A stretch of DNA of 64,000 bases from Bacteroidota bacterium. Lineage in GTDB: Bacteria; Bacteroidota; Bacteroidia; Chitinophagales; Chitinophagaceae. The notes beneath the pieces were generated by a model that saw only the letters and a program-made list of their open reading frames with translations, ran no database searches and was not told the origin of the DNA. The DNA is taken from contig VBAR01000001.1 in NCBI GenBank assembly GCA_005882315.1, forward strand, positions 2,181,736 through 2,245,735, read 5' to 3'. Of the stretch, positions 27,672 to 37,243 are shown one piece after another. Each line of letters starts with the position of its first letter. Within the stretch, counting starts at the first letter, position 1. The position numbers were made by a program, and so were the translations under genes.

Positions 27672-28688
27672 ATGAAAGCATTAGTATGTGAACAACCGGG
27701 TTCATTTCAATATATCAAAAAAGAAAAACCATTATTAGAGACTGGTCATGCTATTCTTAAAATAAAAAGAATAGGTATCTGCGGTACGGACCTGCATGCT
27801 TTCGAAGGCACGCAACCTTTTTTTAATTACCCAAGGATACTGGGACATGAACTGGCAGCAGAGATCGTAGCAATCGAACCCGGTAATGAATTTGCAGTAG
27901 GAGACAGGGTTACATTCAGCCCTTATTTTTATTGTGGTAAATGTATTGCCTGCCGAAACGGGCTTACTAATTGTTGTGCCGATATAAAAGTTTTCGGAGT
28001 ACATATTGATGGCGGCATGTGTGAATATATTTCTGTGCCTTTACAATACCTTATAAAAGGAAATGACATGAGCTTTGATGAACTGGCATTGGTAGAGCCA
28101 TTGGCTATTGGCGCACATGGTATAAGAAGGGCCGGAGTAAAACCTAATGAATATGTTTTGGTGATCGGCGCCGGCCCGATTGGGTTGGGCGTAATGGAAT
28201 TTGCAAGAATAGCCGGGGCACATGTAATTGCAATGGATGTAAATGAACAACGATTAAAATTTTGTAGAGACAAATTAAATGTAGCATACACTATCAATCC
28301 GGCGAAAGATGATGTGATAGAACAATTAAGATCGATTACAAATAATGATATGCCTACAGTTGTAATTGATGCGACTGGAAGTTTGAAAGCAATCAATACA
28401 GCATTTCAATATTTGGCACATGGCGGAAGATTTGTACTGGTAGGTTTGCAACGGGAAGCACTTGCTGTAAGCCATCCCGAGTTTCATAAACGGGAAGCGA
28501 CACTGATGAGCAGCCGTAATGCTACACCGGAAGATTTTAATCATGTATTGGCTTCAATGAAAAACAAATTGCTTGACCCTGCTACCTATATTACACATCG
28601 TGTACTTTTTGATGAAGTAAAGGATAATTTTGAAAGTTGGTTAAACCCGGCAACAGGAGTTATTAAAGCAATGGTTTCGCTGCATTAA
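27672..28688 (+). CDS. Zinc-dependent medium-chain alcohol/polyol dehydrogenase
   Basis: A 338-residue cytoplasmic medium-chain dehydrogenase. The catalytic zinc site is ICGTDLHAFEG with GHELAAEIV. The structural zinc cysteines are in FYCGKCIACRNGLTNC, and the NAD-binding loop is VIGAGPIGLGV followed by VIAMDVNEQRL. The family covers sorbitol, threonine, galactitol, L-galactonate and related sugar-alcohol or sugar-acid dehydrogenases. Being the only cytoplasmic enzyme among secreted hydrolases, it probably oxidises a sugar or sugar acid released by them. It could pair with the lactonase and Gfo/Idh genes upstream in the same operon. Substrate unknown. Confidence 0.85.
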   Translation: MKALVCEQPGSFQYIKKEKPLLETGHAILKIKRIGICGTDLHAFEGTQPFFNYPRILGHELAAEIVAIEPGNEFAVGDRVTFSPYFYCGKCIACRNGLTNCCADIKVFGVHIDGGMCEYISVPLQYLIKGNDMSFDELALVEPLAIGAHGIRRAGVKPNEYVLVIGAGPIGLGVMEFARIAGAHVIAMDVNEQRLKFCRDKLNVAYTINPAKDDVIEQLRSITNNDMPTVVIDATGSLKAINTAFQYLAHGGRFVLVGLQREALAVSHPEFHKREATLMSSRNATPEDFNHVLASMKNKLLDPATYITHRVLFDEVKDNFESWLNPATGVIKAMVSLH

Positions 28689-28697
28689 TATTCAAAC

Positions 28698-31127
28698 ATG
28701 CAAAAACTTTATTTCTATATTTTTTTTTGTTTGTTGTTTCAATTAAACAGCATAGCACAGCCACGTTCTATAATTGATTTCAACAATGACTGGAAGTTTT
28801 ATTTAGGAAATGACAGTACTGCAAATGAACCGGTTCATGATGACAGCAAATGGCGGAAACTTTCATTGCCTCATGACTGGAGTATAGAATCTAATTTTAA
28901 AAAAGATGCACCAGCTACTACACAGGGTGGTGCATTGCCAGGGGGCATTGGTTGGTACAGGAAAATTTTTTCGTTGCCAACTTCTGCAAAAGGTAAAAAT
29001 GTTTCAATTGAATTTGATGGTGTATATAAAAACAGTGAGGTTTGGATCAACGGGCATTATCTCGGCAAGCGACCTAATGGCTATGTTTCATTCAGCTATG
29101 ATTTAACTAAATATCTTCTTCCATCACCACAAAAGAATAGTATAGCAGTAAAAGTTGATAACAGTCAGCAACCCGATTCAAGATGGTACAGCGGTTCGGG
29201 TATTTACAGGGATGTGAAATTGGTAGTTAAAAATCAAACGGCATTTCAACAGAATGGAATTTATATAACTACTGAACATACTAATGGCGAGGCGCAGATT
29301 GGTATTCATGCTATGATTGAGGATTTGAATAAGACAGATCGCTTTTATAAAATAAAATACCAGGTGGTTGATGCAAAAGGCAATTCGGTTAATGATATCA
29401 ATTACCATATTATGGTGGAAACGCAACTCCGGGGTAATCTCACAAAGGATTTATTTACTTATGGGTTTAAAAAACCGTTTTTGTGGAGTCCCACCAATCC
29501 TTATCTCTACAAATTAAAGGCAAGCTTATATGTGGAAGGAAAACTGATGGATGAAATTATAGTCCCTTTCGGCATCCGTCAATTCTTCTTTGATGCTGAA
29601 AAGGGATTTTCATTCAACGGCAAGCAGCTAAAGCTGTACGGTGTTTGCATGCACCATGATCTCGGCGCATTAGGTGCCGCCTTTAATATTAATGCTGCAA
29701 AAAGACAATTAAAGATTTTAAAAGAAATGGGCTGCAATGCAATTCGCTTTTCACATAATCCTCCCGCCTCTGAATTGTTGGATCTATGTGATCAAATGGG
29801 ATTTCTTGTTATTGATGAAGCATTTGATATGTGGCAAAAAAGAAAAAACAAATTTGATTATCATCTAGATTTTAAGGAATGGCATAAAAGAGATCTTGAA
29901 GCAATGGTGTTGCGTGACCGCAATCATCCTTCTGTTTTTATGTGGAGTATTGGCAATGAAATAAGAGAACAGTTTGATAGCACTGGTACTACTATTACAA
30001 AAGGACTGGTTGATATTGTAAAGCAACTTGATCCGACAAGACCGATAATATCTGCATTAACAGAGACTTTTTCAGAAAAAAATTTTATTGCCAAAGCAAA
30101 TGCATTGGATGTATTGGGTTTTAATTACAAGGATTATGATTATGCTGAATTACCTAAACGTTTTCCAGGTCAAAAATTTATTGCTACTGAAACTGCATCA
30201 GCATTAGAAACACGAGGTGTTTATCAATTCCCATCAGATAGCATTCGCATCTGGCCACCCAATTATAAAGTACAGGATACTTTTTCCGGTGGTAATAAAG
30301 ATTATACAAGTGCGGCGTATGATAATACTTATGCTTATTGGGGCAACACACATGAAAGATCATGGCTGGCCGTCAAGAAGAATAACCATATTGCCGGCGC
30401 ATTTGTATGGAGTGGTTTCGATTATTTGGGTGAGCCTATGCCATACCCAAAATTTCCGGCGAGAAGTAGTTATTTCGGAATTATTGACTTAGCAGGTTTT
30501 CCCAAAGATATTTATTACATGTACCAAAGTGAATGGAGTACAAAAAATGTATTGCATATTTTTCCTCATTGGAACTGGAACTCCGGAGATACGGTTGATG
30601 TTTGGGCATATTATAATAATGCAGATGAAGTTGAATTATTTATAAATGGAAAATCAATAGGCATACGAAAAAAGCAGGGCGATGATCTTCATGTAATGTG
30701 GCGTCTGCCCTTTCAACCCGGAACATTAAAAGCAGTTTCAAGAAAGAATGGCAAAATAATTTTAACCAAAGAAATAAAAACTGCTGGTAAGCCTGCGCGG
30801 ATAGAATTGATCGCCGACAAAAAGAATCTTAAAGCCGATGGAAAAGATTTATCTTTTATAACCGCAAGGATATTAGATAAGAATGGAAATATTGTTCCAA
30901 CAGCTGATAACAAGCTGCAGTTTTCGATCAGTGGCAACGGTATTATTGCAGGAACAGACAACGGTTACCAGGCCGATACCGTTTCTTTAAAAAACAACAA
31001 CAGGAATTGCTGGAAAGGGATAGCATTAGCAATTGTTCAATCGAACGGAAAAAAGGGAAATATTACATTAAAGGTATCCAGTCCCGGAATTCAAACAGCT
31101 ATTATATCTCTGAGTACAGGCAATTAA
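28698..31127 (+). CDS. Secreted GH2-family beta-galactosidase-like enzyme
   Basis: An 809-residue secreted GH2 enzyme (signal peptide MQKLYFYIFFCLLFQLNSIAQ). Domain order is sugar-binding (FNNDWKFYLGN, LPHDWSIES, GGIGWYRKIF), immunoglobulin-like, TIM barrel (GVCMHHDLGALG, IRFSHNPPASELLDLCD), then DUF4982-like and invasin-type Ig domains at the C-terminus (KADGKDLSFITARI). The acid/base is Glu421 in WSIGNEIREQ and the nucleophile Glu498 in FIATETAS. This domain plan is the usual one for Bacteroidota beta-galactosidases. It is the last gene of the 8412-31127 unit; the next gene starts 172 bp later behind a conserved element. Confidence 0.9.
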   Translation: MQKLYFYIFFCLLFQLNSIAQPRSIIDFNNDWKFYLGNDSTANEPVHDDSKWRKLSLPHDWSIESNFKKDAPATTQGGALPGGIGWYRKIFSLPTSAKGKNVSIEFDGVYKNSEVWINGHYLGKRPNGYVSFSYDLTKYLLPSPQKNSIAVKVDNSQQPDSRWYSGSGIYRDVKLVVKNQTAFQQNGIYITTEHTNGEAQIGIHAMIEDLNKTDRFYKIKYQVVDAKGNSVNDINYHIMVETQLRGNLTKDLFTYGFKKPFLWSPTNPYLYKLKASLYVEGKLMDEIIVPFGIRQFFFDAEKGFSFNGKQLKLYGVCMHHDLGALGAAFNINAAKRQLKILKEMGCNAIRFSHNPPASELLDLCDQMGFLVIDEAFDMWQKRKNKFDYHLDFKEWHKRDLEAMVLRDRNHPSVFMWSIGNEIREQFDSTGTTITKGLVDIVKQLDPTRPIISALTETFSEKNFIAKANALDVLGFNYKDYDYAELPKRFPGQKFIATETASALETRGVYQFPSDSIRIWPPNYKVQDTFSGGNKDYTSAAYDNTYAYWGNTHERSWLAVKKNNHIAGAFVWSGFDYLGEPMPYPKFPARSSYFGIIDLAGFPKDIYYMYQSEWSTKNVLHIFPHWNWNSGDTVDVWAYYNNADEVELFINGKSIGIRKKQGDDLHVMWRLPFQPGTLKAVSRKNGKIILTKEIKTAGKPARIELIADKKNLKADGKDLSFITARILDKNGNIVPTADNKLQFSISGNGIIAGTDNGYQADTVSLKNNNRNCWKGIALAIVQSNGKKGNITLKVSSPGIQTAIISLSTGN

Positions 31128-31171
31128 AGGCTAGGCATTACGCAATCGTTCCCGGAAAAACTAAGCAACGA

Positions 31172-31211
31172 AATAGTAAAATCTTCCATCTTTATAGAGA
31201 AACCTTACATT
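31172..31211 (+). promoter_or_regulatory. Conserved 40-bp element, copy 2
   Basis: The same AATAGTAAAATCTTCCATC 19-mer as at 8145-8163, followed by 21 bp with 15 identities. It lies 89 bp upstream of the DUF3826 start codon, in the 172-bp gap that should contain the promoter of the SusCD unit. TACATTTTTG at about 31206-31215 is only a loose relative of the -7 consensus. Confidence 0.55.
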
Positions 31212-31299
31212 TTTGAACCCTATCCAGCCATTTACCTTTAGCATGATAATGATAAATTAACAAATTGCTCATTATCTAACAACGATAAAGCAAAGCTGT

Positions 31300-32085
31300 A
31301 TGAACGTTACTCGTAATATTTTTACTGCTAACCGCAGACAAGAAAGAGTTGCTGTAAAAGAGTTTAAATCTCCTTTTTCTTTTTTCACTACGACCAGGTT
31401 TAAAACACTTGCTGTTTATATTATTATCTCCCTTCTAATTACATTGCTTTTAAATGCTGCTGCATTTGGACAGAATACCCCCGGCAATGACGAAGCATTT
31501 AAAAAAGTACTTACTGAACGTTCACATAAAATTGTAAATACACTTGAAATAGCTGATTCGGGCAAATTCGATAAAGTGGTTAGGCTGGTTGCTGATCAGT
31601 ATTATCGTCTTAATAAAATTCATGATGAATCCAAAGCATCTGTTGCAGCAATTAAAGGCTTACAGTTGCCTGATGAAGAGAAAACAGCTCGGGTAAAAAA
31701 AGAAGATGAAACAAAGGCTGAAATGCTTGGAAAACTCCACAAGAAATATATCTCGCAATTAAAAAAGAATTTAACCGACGCACAAATAGAGAAAGTAAAG
31801 AATGGTATGACCTATAATGTGCTCAATGTTACTTATACAGCATATACGGAAATGTTATTAAACCTTACCGAAGAACAAAAGAAAAAAATTTACAACTGGT
31901 TGGTAGAAGCAAGAGAACTGGCAATGGATGAAGGCTCATCTGATGACAAGCACAAAGTTTTTGGAAAATATAAAGGAAGAATAAATAATTACCTGTCAAC
32001 AGAAGGATATGATATGAAGAAAGAGGAAAAAGCCTGGCAGGATAGATTGAAAGAGAAAAAAAGCATAGAAAAACAAACCGCTTAA
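31300..32085 (+). CDS. DUF3826-family exported protein
   Basis: A 261-residue protein matching the DUF3826 type often seen in Bacteroidota carbohydrate loci. An unusually long charged N-terminus (about 38 residues) precedes a hydrophobic segment (LAVYIIISLLITLLLNAAAFGQ), so it is exported or anchored. The mature part is almost entirely helical and rich in Lys/Glu, with HKIVNTLEIADSGKFDKVVRLVADQYYRLNKIHD at its start. No catalytic motif is recognised. It is the first gene of the SusCD unit, 38 bp before susC, which suggests a periplasmic role in glycan uptake or stress sensing. Function unknown. A shorter start would give a more normal signal peptide, but I see no in-frame ATG for it. Confidence 0.7.
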   Translation: MNVTRNIFTANRRQERVAVKEFKSPFSFFTTTRFKTLAVYIIISLLITLLLNAAAFGQNTPGNDEAFKKVLTERSHKIVNTLEIADSGKFDKVVRLVADQYYRLNKIHDESKASVAAIKGLQLPDEEKTARVKKEDETKAEMLGKLHKKYISQLKKNLTDAQIEKVKNGMTYNVLNVTYTAYTEMLLNLTEEQKKKIYNWLVEARELAMDEGSSDDKHKVFGKYKGRINNYLSTEGYDMKKEEKAWQDRLKEKKSIEKQTA

Positions 32086-32123
32086 TACGATTTTTGAATT
32101 AACATTTTAAAACAAACTGCTAT

Positions 32124-35100
32124 ATGAATTGCATTCTATTTCGCAGGCTGCTGATGGTTCTTTTTGTCATGTGTGGTTACATTACTGCACTTGCACAGGA
32201 GGTAACAGTTACCGGTAAAGTAACTGACCCTGAATCTAAGTTACCCTTAGAAGGTGTAACTGTAAGGGTGAAAAATACACAGACAGCCACTTCAACAAAT
32301 GCTGCAGGTGAGTTTACCATCAAAGCTCCCTCATCAACATCTATACTGGTGTTTACCCTTGTGAGTTATACCACGCTAGAAGCAAAAGCATCCAGTAGCT
32401 CACTTGCGATCTCCTTAAATAAATTCGAAAACAAACTGGAAGATGTAGTTGTGGTTGGTTATGGAACTAAAAAAAGAGTGCAAGCACAGGGTGCTGTTGC
32501 CACTCTTAAAGCAGCGGAGATTGAAGATATACCTGTTGCTAATTTACCTTCAGCTTTAGTTAACCGCGTACCGGGTGTGAGTGTCAACTTCAGCTCAGGT
32601 AAACCAGGCTCAACTACAACCCTTAACATTCGTAATTCATCTGTAGGTCCGGCTAGTTTTCCAGGTAATGCCGGGGGAGTTACCACCCAACCTTTAATTG
32701 TTATTGATGGGATCATTTCCAATCCTGCACAATGGGCACAGTCGACAAATGCGGATTTCTTCGAAAACCTGGATGCAAGCCAGGTAGAAGACATTACATT
32801 TTTGAAAGATGCATCCGCAGCAATTTACGGTGCTGCCGGTGCAAAAGGTGTAGTGTTGATCACTACAAAAAGAGGTAAAGCAGGCAAACCTAAAATTTCC
32901 TATTCCGGTTATTACGGAGTATCCACGCCAACTACGGATCCCGAAACAATGACTGCATATGAGCATGCCAAATTTTTAAATGATGGCTTTGAGTTGACAG
33001 GTGCAGCATTTAACCAACGTTTTTCACAAGCCGACCTGGACTCGTTAAAAGGACTTAAAGACGAATCATGGTTTGATTATTTCTGGAAAAATGGTAAAGT
33101 GCAAAGGCACACATTAACCGTTTCTGGTGGTACAGATAAGATCACATTTTTTGCCGGAGGAAGTTATTATAACGAGAAAGGTAACTATGGTAAAATTGAG
33201 GTCAATAAATATAGTCTTCGTTTTGGCGTCAACGCTAAGATCATAGAAGGCCTTACTGCTGATATCTCTTTTGCTACTGATTACAACAAAGAATATAGTA
33301 ATAATCATTCAAATGCAGGTACGGACAACGATGACGCAACGATACGACCACTATACTTTACGCCTAAATGGGTGCCTGTAATATTAGGCGACAAATTGGC
33401 TGGGTTCCAGGGTGCAAATAATTCATCTCCGCAAAATACAAACTGGAATTTCCTGGGACTACAAAATTCCGGGACTTACAGGGATAGCAGATCTCAGGGA
33501 CTTGCGGTGAATGCCTCGTTAGAATGGAGGCCGAAAGTTGTAAAAGGTTTAGCGGCAAGAGTACAGTTTGGCCAGAATAACAGGAATGCTCTCGCCAAAG
33601 GATATTTTGCTTCTTATAATGTGGCAAACCTCCAGCGGAGAGGTCAAAATAGTTTATTTTATTCCGATCAATTAGTGACGACAACAGGAGCAAGTCCTAC
33701 TGTAAGGATTGCAAACAATGACCAGATACAGGAAGGAACCACCGTATCAAATAACTATCAATTTTTTACTACACTATCATACGGCAGAAAATTTGGAGAG
33801 CATGAATTTGATGTAATGGCAGGGTTTGATCAAAGCGAATCGGAAAGCCGTAATGTTCTTTTGAATAAGGTTACACAAATAGTTGCCGGCGTAGATGAGT
33901 TCTGGGCATTCAGTAATGATCCTACTGCGCTTGGCAGTATAAACGAGGTGGTAAGACCAACGCAGGCATTTATCACTGCAAAACGTTCTTATATTACCCG
34001 GGCCAATTATTCTTTTAGGAACAGATATTTCTTCGAATTTATTGGCCGGGCTGATGCGTCTGTGAATTTTTTGCCTGAAGATAGATGGGGCTTTTTCCCA
34101 ACAGTAGGCTTAGGCTGGAAAATAAGTGATGAGGACTTCTTTAGTAATATCAATTTTGTAAACAGCCTTAAAATTCGGGCAACTTATGGAGTAGTGGGAG
34201 AAGACAGATTAGGTGCCCGTCTGTGGGAGTCACGTTATTCACAAACAACAGGTATTTTGTTTGGCAACACTGCCACCAGTGGGCTGGATCCAAGTATTTA
34301 CCCAAACCCTTTAATTACATGGGAGAAGGCAAGAAACTTCAATGTTGGATTTGATGCCGCTGTTTATAAAAACAAGATCACTATAACGGCAGATTTTTAC
34401 CAACGTTACACGTATGATGGATATGATAGTTATTCAGCCAGTGCTTTCCCGCCAACCTTTGGCACTACACCGCCAGTGGTCAACTATCTTAAGCAATTAA
34501 GCTGGGGGGCTGAGTTTGCGATCGGGTATCGTACGAGGTTTAGCAAAGACTGGGGTTTTAACGTGGATGCCAACTTTGCATTTACAAATAGCCAATTGAT
34601 GCAACAATATTATAACGAAACTCTTTTGGGGCAGTTTGGCAACGACCAATTAGGCATTACGGTTGGCCGTGATCCACGCACATACAACAGCAACAATATT
34701 GGCTACATAACAAAGGGAATTTTGAGAACACAGGCAGAGGTTGATGCTATTCTTGCCAAGAACCCGAATTACCTGATTGGTGGAGTAAAACCACAGGTTG
34801 GATTCATGGATTTTGAAGACATAAACGGCGACGGCCAAATTACTGAAGCCGGAGATGCTACTTTGATGTTCGACAAAACCTCACCTGTTGTCGCCGCTGG
34901 ATTTACACTCGGTGCTAGCTATAAAACTTTCAGATTGTCTATGAATATCAACCTATCAATAGGTGGTAAACGTTTCTATGATTCTGATGCAAGAACTGCT
35001 CCGACCACGGTAAGGAATGCACCTAGCTTCTGGGCAGATCATTGGTCGCCTGAAAATCCTAATGGAAAATTTCCGAGAGCAGATGCTCCACTTGCCACCG

Positions 35101-35342
35101 CAAACTCAACTTTTTGGGCTGTTAATGGTACACAAAGCAGGATTAATAACATGGTTCTTTCTTACCAGTTGCCTAAAAACATTTCGGCGAAAATACGTAT
35201 CCCCGATCTAAGATTTATGATCACCGGTACTAACCTTTGGAATATAGTAAACCCATTAAAGTATAAAGATCCTTATACATCCAACTTTGGTTTTTACCCA
35301 ACATTAAGAACTATTTCTTTTGGTGTCAATGCAAGTTTATAA
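32124..35342 (+). CDS. susC: SusC-family TonB-dependent outer-membrane transporter
   Basis: A 1072-residue outer-membrane transporter for oligosaccharides. After a signal peptide (to LAQ, about residue 25) comes a carboxypeptidase-regulatory-like domain (VTVTGKVTDPESKLPLEGVTV). Next is the SusC TonB-box-like region LEDVVVVGYGTKKRV, a plug with LIVIDGIISNP and EDITFLKDASAAIYGAAGAKGVVLITTK, and a long beta barrel ending in an aromatic-poor FGVNASL. There is no N-terminal secretin/STN domain, so it is not expected to signal to an anti-sigma factor. It is paired with susD 24 bp downstream. The likely ligand is a pectin fragment (inference from the enzymes around it). Confidence 0.96.
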   Translation: MNCILFRRLLMVLFVMCGYITALAQEVTVTGKVTDPESKLPLEGVTVRVKNTQTATSTNAAGEFTIKAPSSTSILVFTLVSYTTLEAKASSSSLAISLNKFENKLEDVVVVGYGTKKRVQAQGAVATLKAAEIEDIPVANLPSALVNRVPGVSVNFSSGKPGSTTTLNIRNSSVGPASFPGNAGGVTTQPLIVIDGIISNPAQWAQSTNADFFENLDASQVEDITFLKDASAAIYGAAGAKGVVLITTKRGKAGKPKISYSGYYGVSTPTTDPETMTAYEHAKFLNDGFELTGAAFNQRFSQADLDSLKGLKDESWFDYFWKNGKVQRHTLTVSGGTDKITFFAGGSYYNEKGNYGKIEVNKYSLRFGVNAKIIEGLTADISFATDYNKEYSNNHSNAGTDNDDATIRPLYFTPKWVPVILGDKLAGFQGANNSSPQNTNWNFLGLQNSGTYRDSRSQGLAVNASLEWRPKVVKGLAARVQFGQNNRNALAKGYFASYNVANLQRRGQNSLFYSDQLVTTTGASPTVRIANNDQIQEGTTVSNNYQFFTTLSYGRKFGEHEFDVMAGFDQSESESRNVLLNKVTQIVAGVDEFWAFSNDPTALGSINEVVRPTQAFITAKRSYITRANYSFRNRYFFEFIGRADASVNFLPEDRWGFFPTVGLGWKISDEDFFSNINFVNSLKIRATYGVVGEDRLGARLWESRYSQTTGILFGNTATSGLDPSIYPNPLITWEKARNFNVGFDAAVYKNKITITADFYQRYTYDGYDSYSASAFPPTFGTTPPVVNYLKQLSWGAEFAIGYRTRFSKDWGFNVDANFAFTNSQLMQQYYNETLLGQFGNDQLGITVGRDPRTYNSNNIGYITKGILRTQAEVDAILAKNPNYLIGGVKPQVGFMDFEDINGDGQITEAGDATLMFDKTSPVVAAGFTLGASYKTFRLSMNINLSIGGKRFYDSDARTAPTTVRNAPSFWADHWSPENPNGKFPRADAPLATANSTFWAVNGTQSRINNMVLSYQLPKNISAKIRIPDLRFMITGTNLWNIVNPLKYKDPYTSNFGFYPTLRTISFGVNASL

Positions 35343-35366
35343 GTAGAAATTTCTAAAAAAAATATT

Positions 35367-37214
35367 ATGAGATATATAAACAATACAGCAAAAACAATAG
35401 TTATAGCAGCCCTGGCTCTATGTATGGTTTTTTCTGCCTGTAAAAAAGATTCAGAATTTTTCGATATTGAAGACCCGCAGGGGATCGATTCACGGATATG
35501 GAGTGATGAAGGTGCAGTAGGATTGTTCTTAAACAGAACCTATGGATTAATTATACCTCAGTGGCCGGCTGCAGGTACTGCTCCAGGCAATATCCATATA
35601 ACGTCTGACGAAATGAACGGAGGCAATACCGCATTTTTATACGGAACTCTGGTAGAAAACTCTGTTACAGATATCGGAACAGCGAATGGTATTACCACCA
35701 ATCGCTATTTTGATATTCGTCGTTGTAATATTGCGATTGAAGGTCTTAATTCTACCAGTACTTTGCCGGAAGCAACGAGGACGGTTCTGAAAGGCCAGTT
35801 TTTCTTTTTGCGGGCTTTTGTTTACTTCAGGTTAGTTAGCTTATATGGCGGCGTACCATTAGTATTGGAATCAAAGACTCTTGAAGATGAGGACCTGAAT
35901 GTTCCCCGCAGCAAAACGAGTGAATGTATTGCGTCAATTGTAAAAGACCTTGACTCTGCTATAGCATACCTTCCCGCTACATGGGGTAGTGCTGAAAAAG
36001 GAAAAATAACAAAAGCTGCTTCATCAGCTATGAAAGGAAAAGTGCTGATGTATTGGGCAAGTCCCCAGTTTAATCCTACGAATATTTCAACCCGTTGGGC
36101 AGATGCATACGAGGCAAACCTTGCAGCTTATAACCAATGCATTGGAGATGGGGTCTCGTTATTTCCAACGTACGCAAATATTTTTACTACAGAGGACAAT
36201 GTTGAGGTGTTATTGGTAAGAAAGTATAGTGCCGCCAGGGATGTAGGTACCAATACGGAAGCTATTACCCGGCCCGATTCTGAAACCGATGGACCGAGCG
36301 GTTCAAATCAACCCACATGGAACCTTCTACAAGCCTACGGCATGAAAGATGGTTTGCCAACTAATCATGCTTCTTCGGGATATGATCCTATTATGTTCTG
36401 GCAAAACAGGGATCCACGGTTTGACGCTTCCATTGCTTACAACGGAGGTCTCTGGCCTTTAAGTGGAAAAGCTACACGTAAACAATGGTCATATACAGGA
36501 GTTCTTGATGAAGCTTCCGGAACAATAGTTACAGGTTTTTATTTCAAACGATTTACTAATAATACTCTTACTCCTGCACAATCCGTATATAATTCTAACT
36601 CGGGTGGTGGAAGTGGAATGGATTGGATTGAGATGAGATTTGCTGAAGTAGTATTAAACCTTGCCGAGTGTGCCAATGAGACCGGAAGGTTGGCAGAAGC
36701 AAAAGATAATGTGCGCCGCATTCGCCAGAGAGCAGGTATAACTGCCGGGACATTTGATTATGGTTTAGCTATTGCTACTGACGCGGCATCAATGCGAAAT
36801 TTGATATTAAATGAACGGATGATCGAATTTGCCTTGGAAGGAAAACGTCATTGGGATTTGAGAAGGACAAGAAATTACGGATTGATTTCTGCACGCCTGC
36901 CGTATAAATTGTCCGCCAAGCCTCCGTATTATCCAGGTACCACACGTACCGGAGCATTGCCAACTGATATTTTCCTGGATAAACCAGATGCATTTGGCGT
37001 AAAGCCAAGAGATACAGCGAACCTTAATAATAAATCAGTGTATACTGCCATGTTCGTTACGCCAGGTTCAACAACACCAACTTTAGAGGGATCCAATGCC
37101 ATTAGCATACCGACGAAATACTATTTCTATGCATTGCCCAATTTTTTCAGTCAAAACTTTTTTATTGAGCAAACAGCAGGCTGGATAAATGGAACTTTTG
37201 ATCCATTACAATAA
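35367..37214 (+). CDS. susD: SusD-family surface glycan-binding lipoprotein
   Basis: A 615-residue lipoprotein that caps SusC and binds oligosaccharides at the cell surface. The signal peptide ends in MVFSAC (Cys28) followed by KKDSE, a lipoprotein surface-export-like sequence. The TPR-like helical core shows GQFFFLRAFVYFRLVSLYGGVPLVLE, the hallmark of the family. Near the C-terminus LILNERMIEFALEGKRHWDLRRTR is the RagB/SusD signature. It is 8 bp from the next lipoprotein. Ligand unknown; context suggests a pectin or rhamnogalacturonan oligosaccharide. Confidence 0.96.
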   Translation: MRYINNTAKTIVIAALALCMVFSACKKDSEFFDIEDPQGIDSRIWSDEGAVGLFLNRTYGLIIPQWPAAGTAPGNIHITSDEMNGGNTAFLYGTLVENSVTDIGTANGITTNRYFDIRRCNIAIEGLNSTSTLPEATRTVLKGQFFFLRAFVYFRLVSLYGGVPLVLESKTLEDEDLNVPRSKTSECIASIVKDLDSAIAYLPATWGSAEKGKITKAASSAMKGKVLMYWASPQFNPTNISTRWADAYEANLAAYNQCIGDGVSLFPTYANIFTTEDNVEVLLVRKYSAARDVGTNTEAITRPDSETDGPSGSNQPTWNLLQAYGMKDGLPTNHASSGYDPIMFWQNRDPRFDASIAYNGGLWPLSGKATRKQWSYTGVLDEASGTIVTGFYFKRFTNNTLTPAQSVYNSNSGGGSGMDWIEMRFAEVVLNLAECANETGRLAEAKDNVRRIRQRAGITAGTFDYGLAIATDAASMRNLILNERMIEFALEGKRHWDLRRTRNYGLISARLPYKLSAKPPYYPGTTRTGALPTDIFLDKPDAFGVKPRDTANLNNKSVYTAMFVTPGSTTPTLEGSNAISIPTKYYFYALPNFFSQNFFIEQTAGWINGTFDPLQ

Positions 37215-37243
37215 TTAAACTAATGCTTAAAAAGAAATTAAAT

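Noticed and set aside
27929-28396. 155-codon minus-strand open frame inside the zinc dehydrogenase gene
   Set aside because: Shadow of a conserved gene on the other strand, with no recognisable motif or leader.
31200-31220. TACATTTTTG as a Bacteroidota -7 promoter motif
   Set aside because: The spacing between TA and TTTG is four rather than two bases and no matching -33 element was found at the expected distance.
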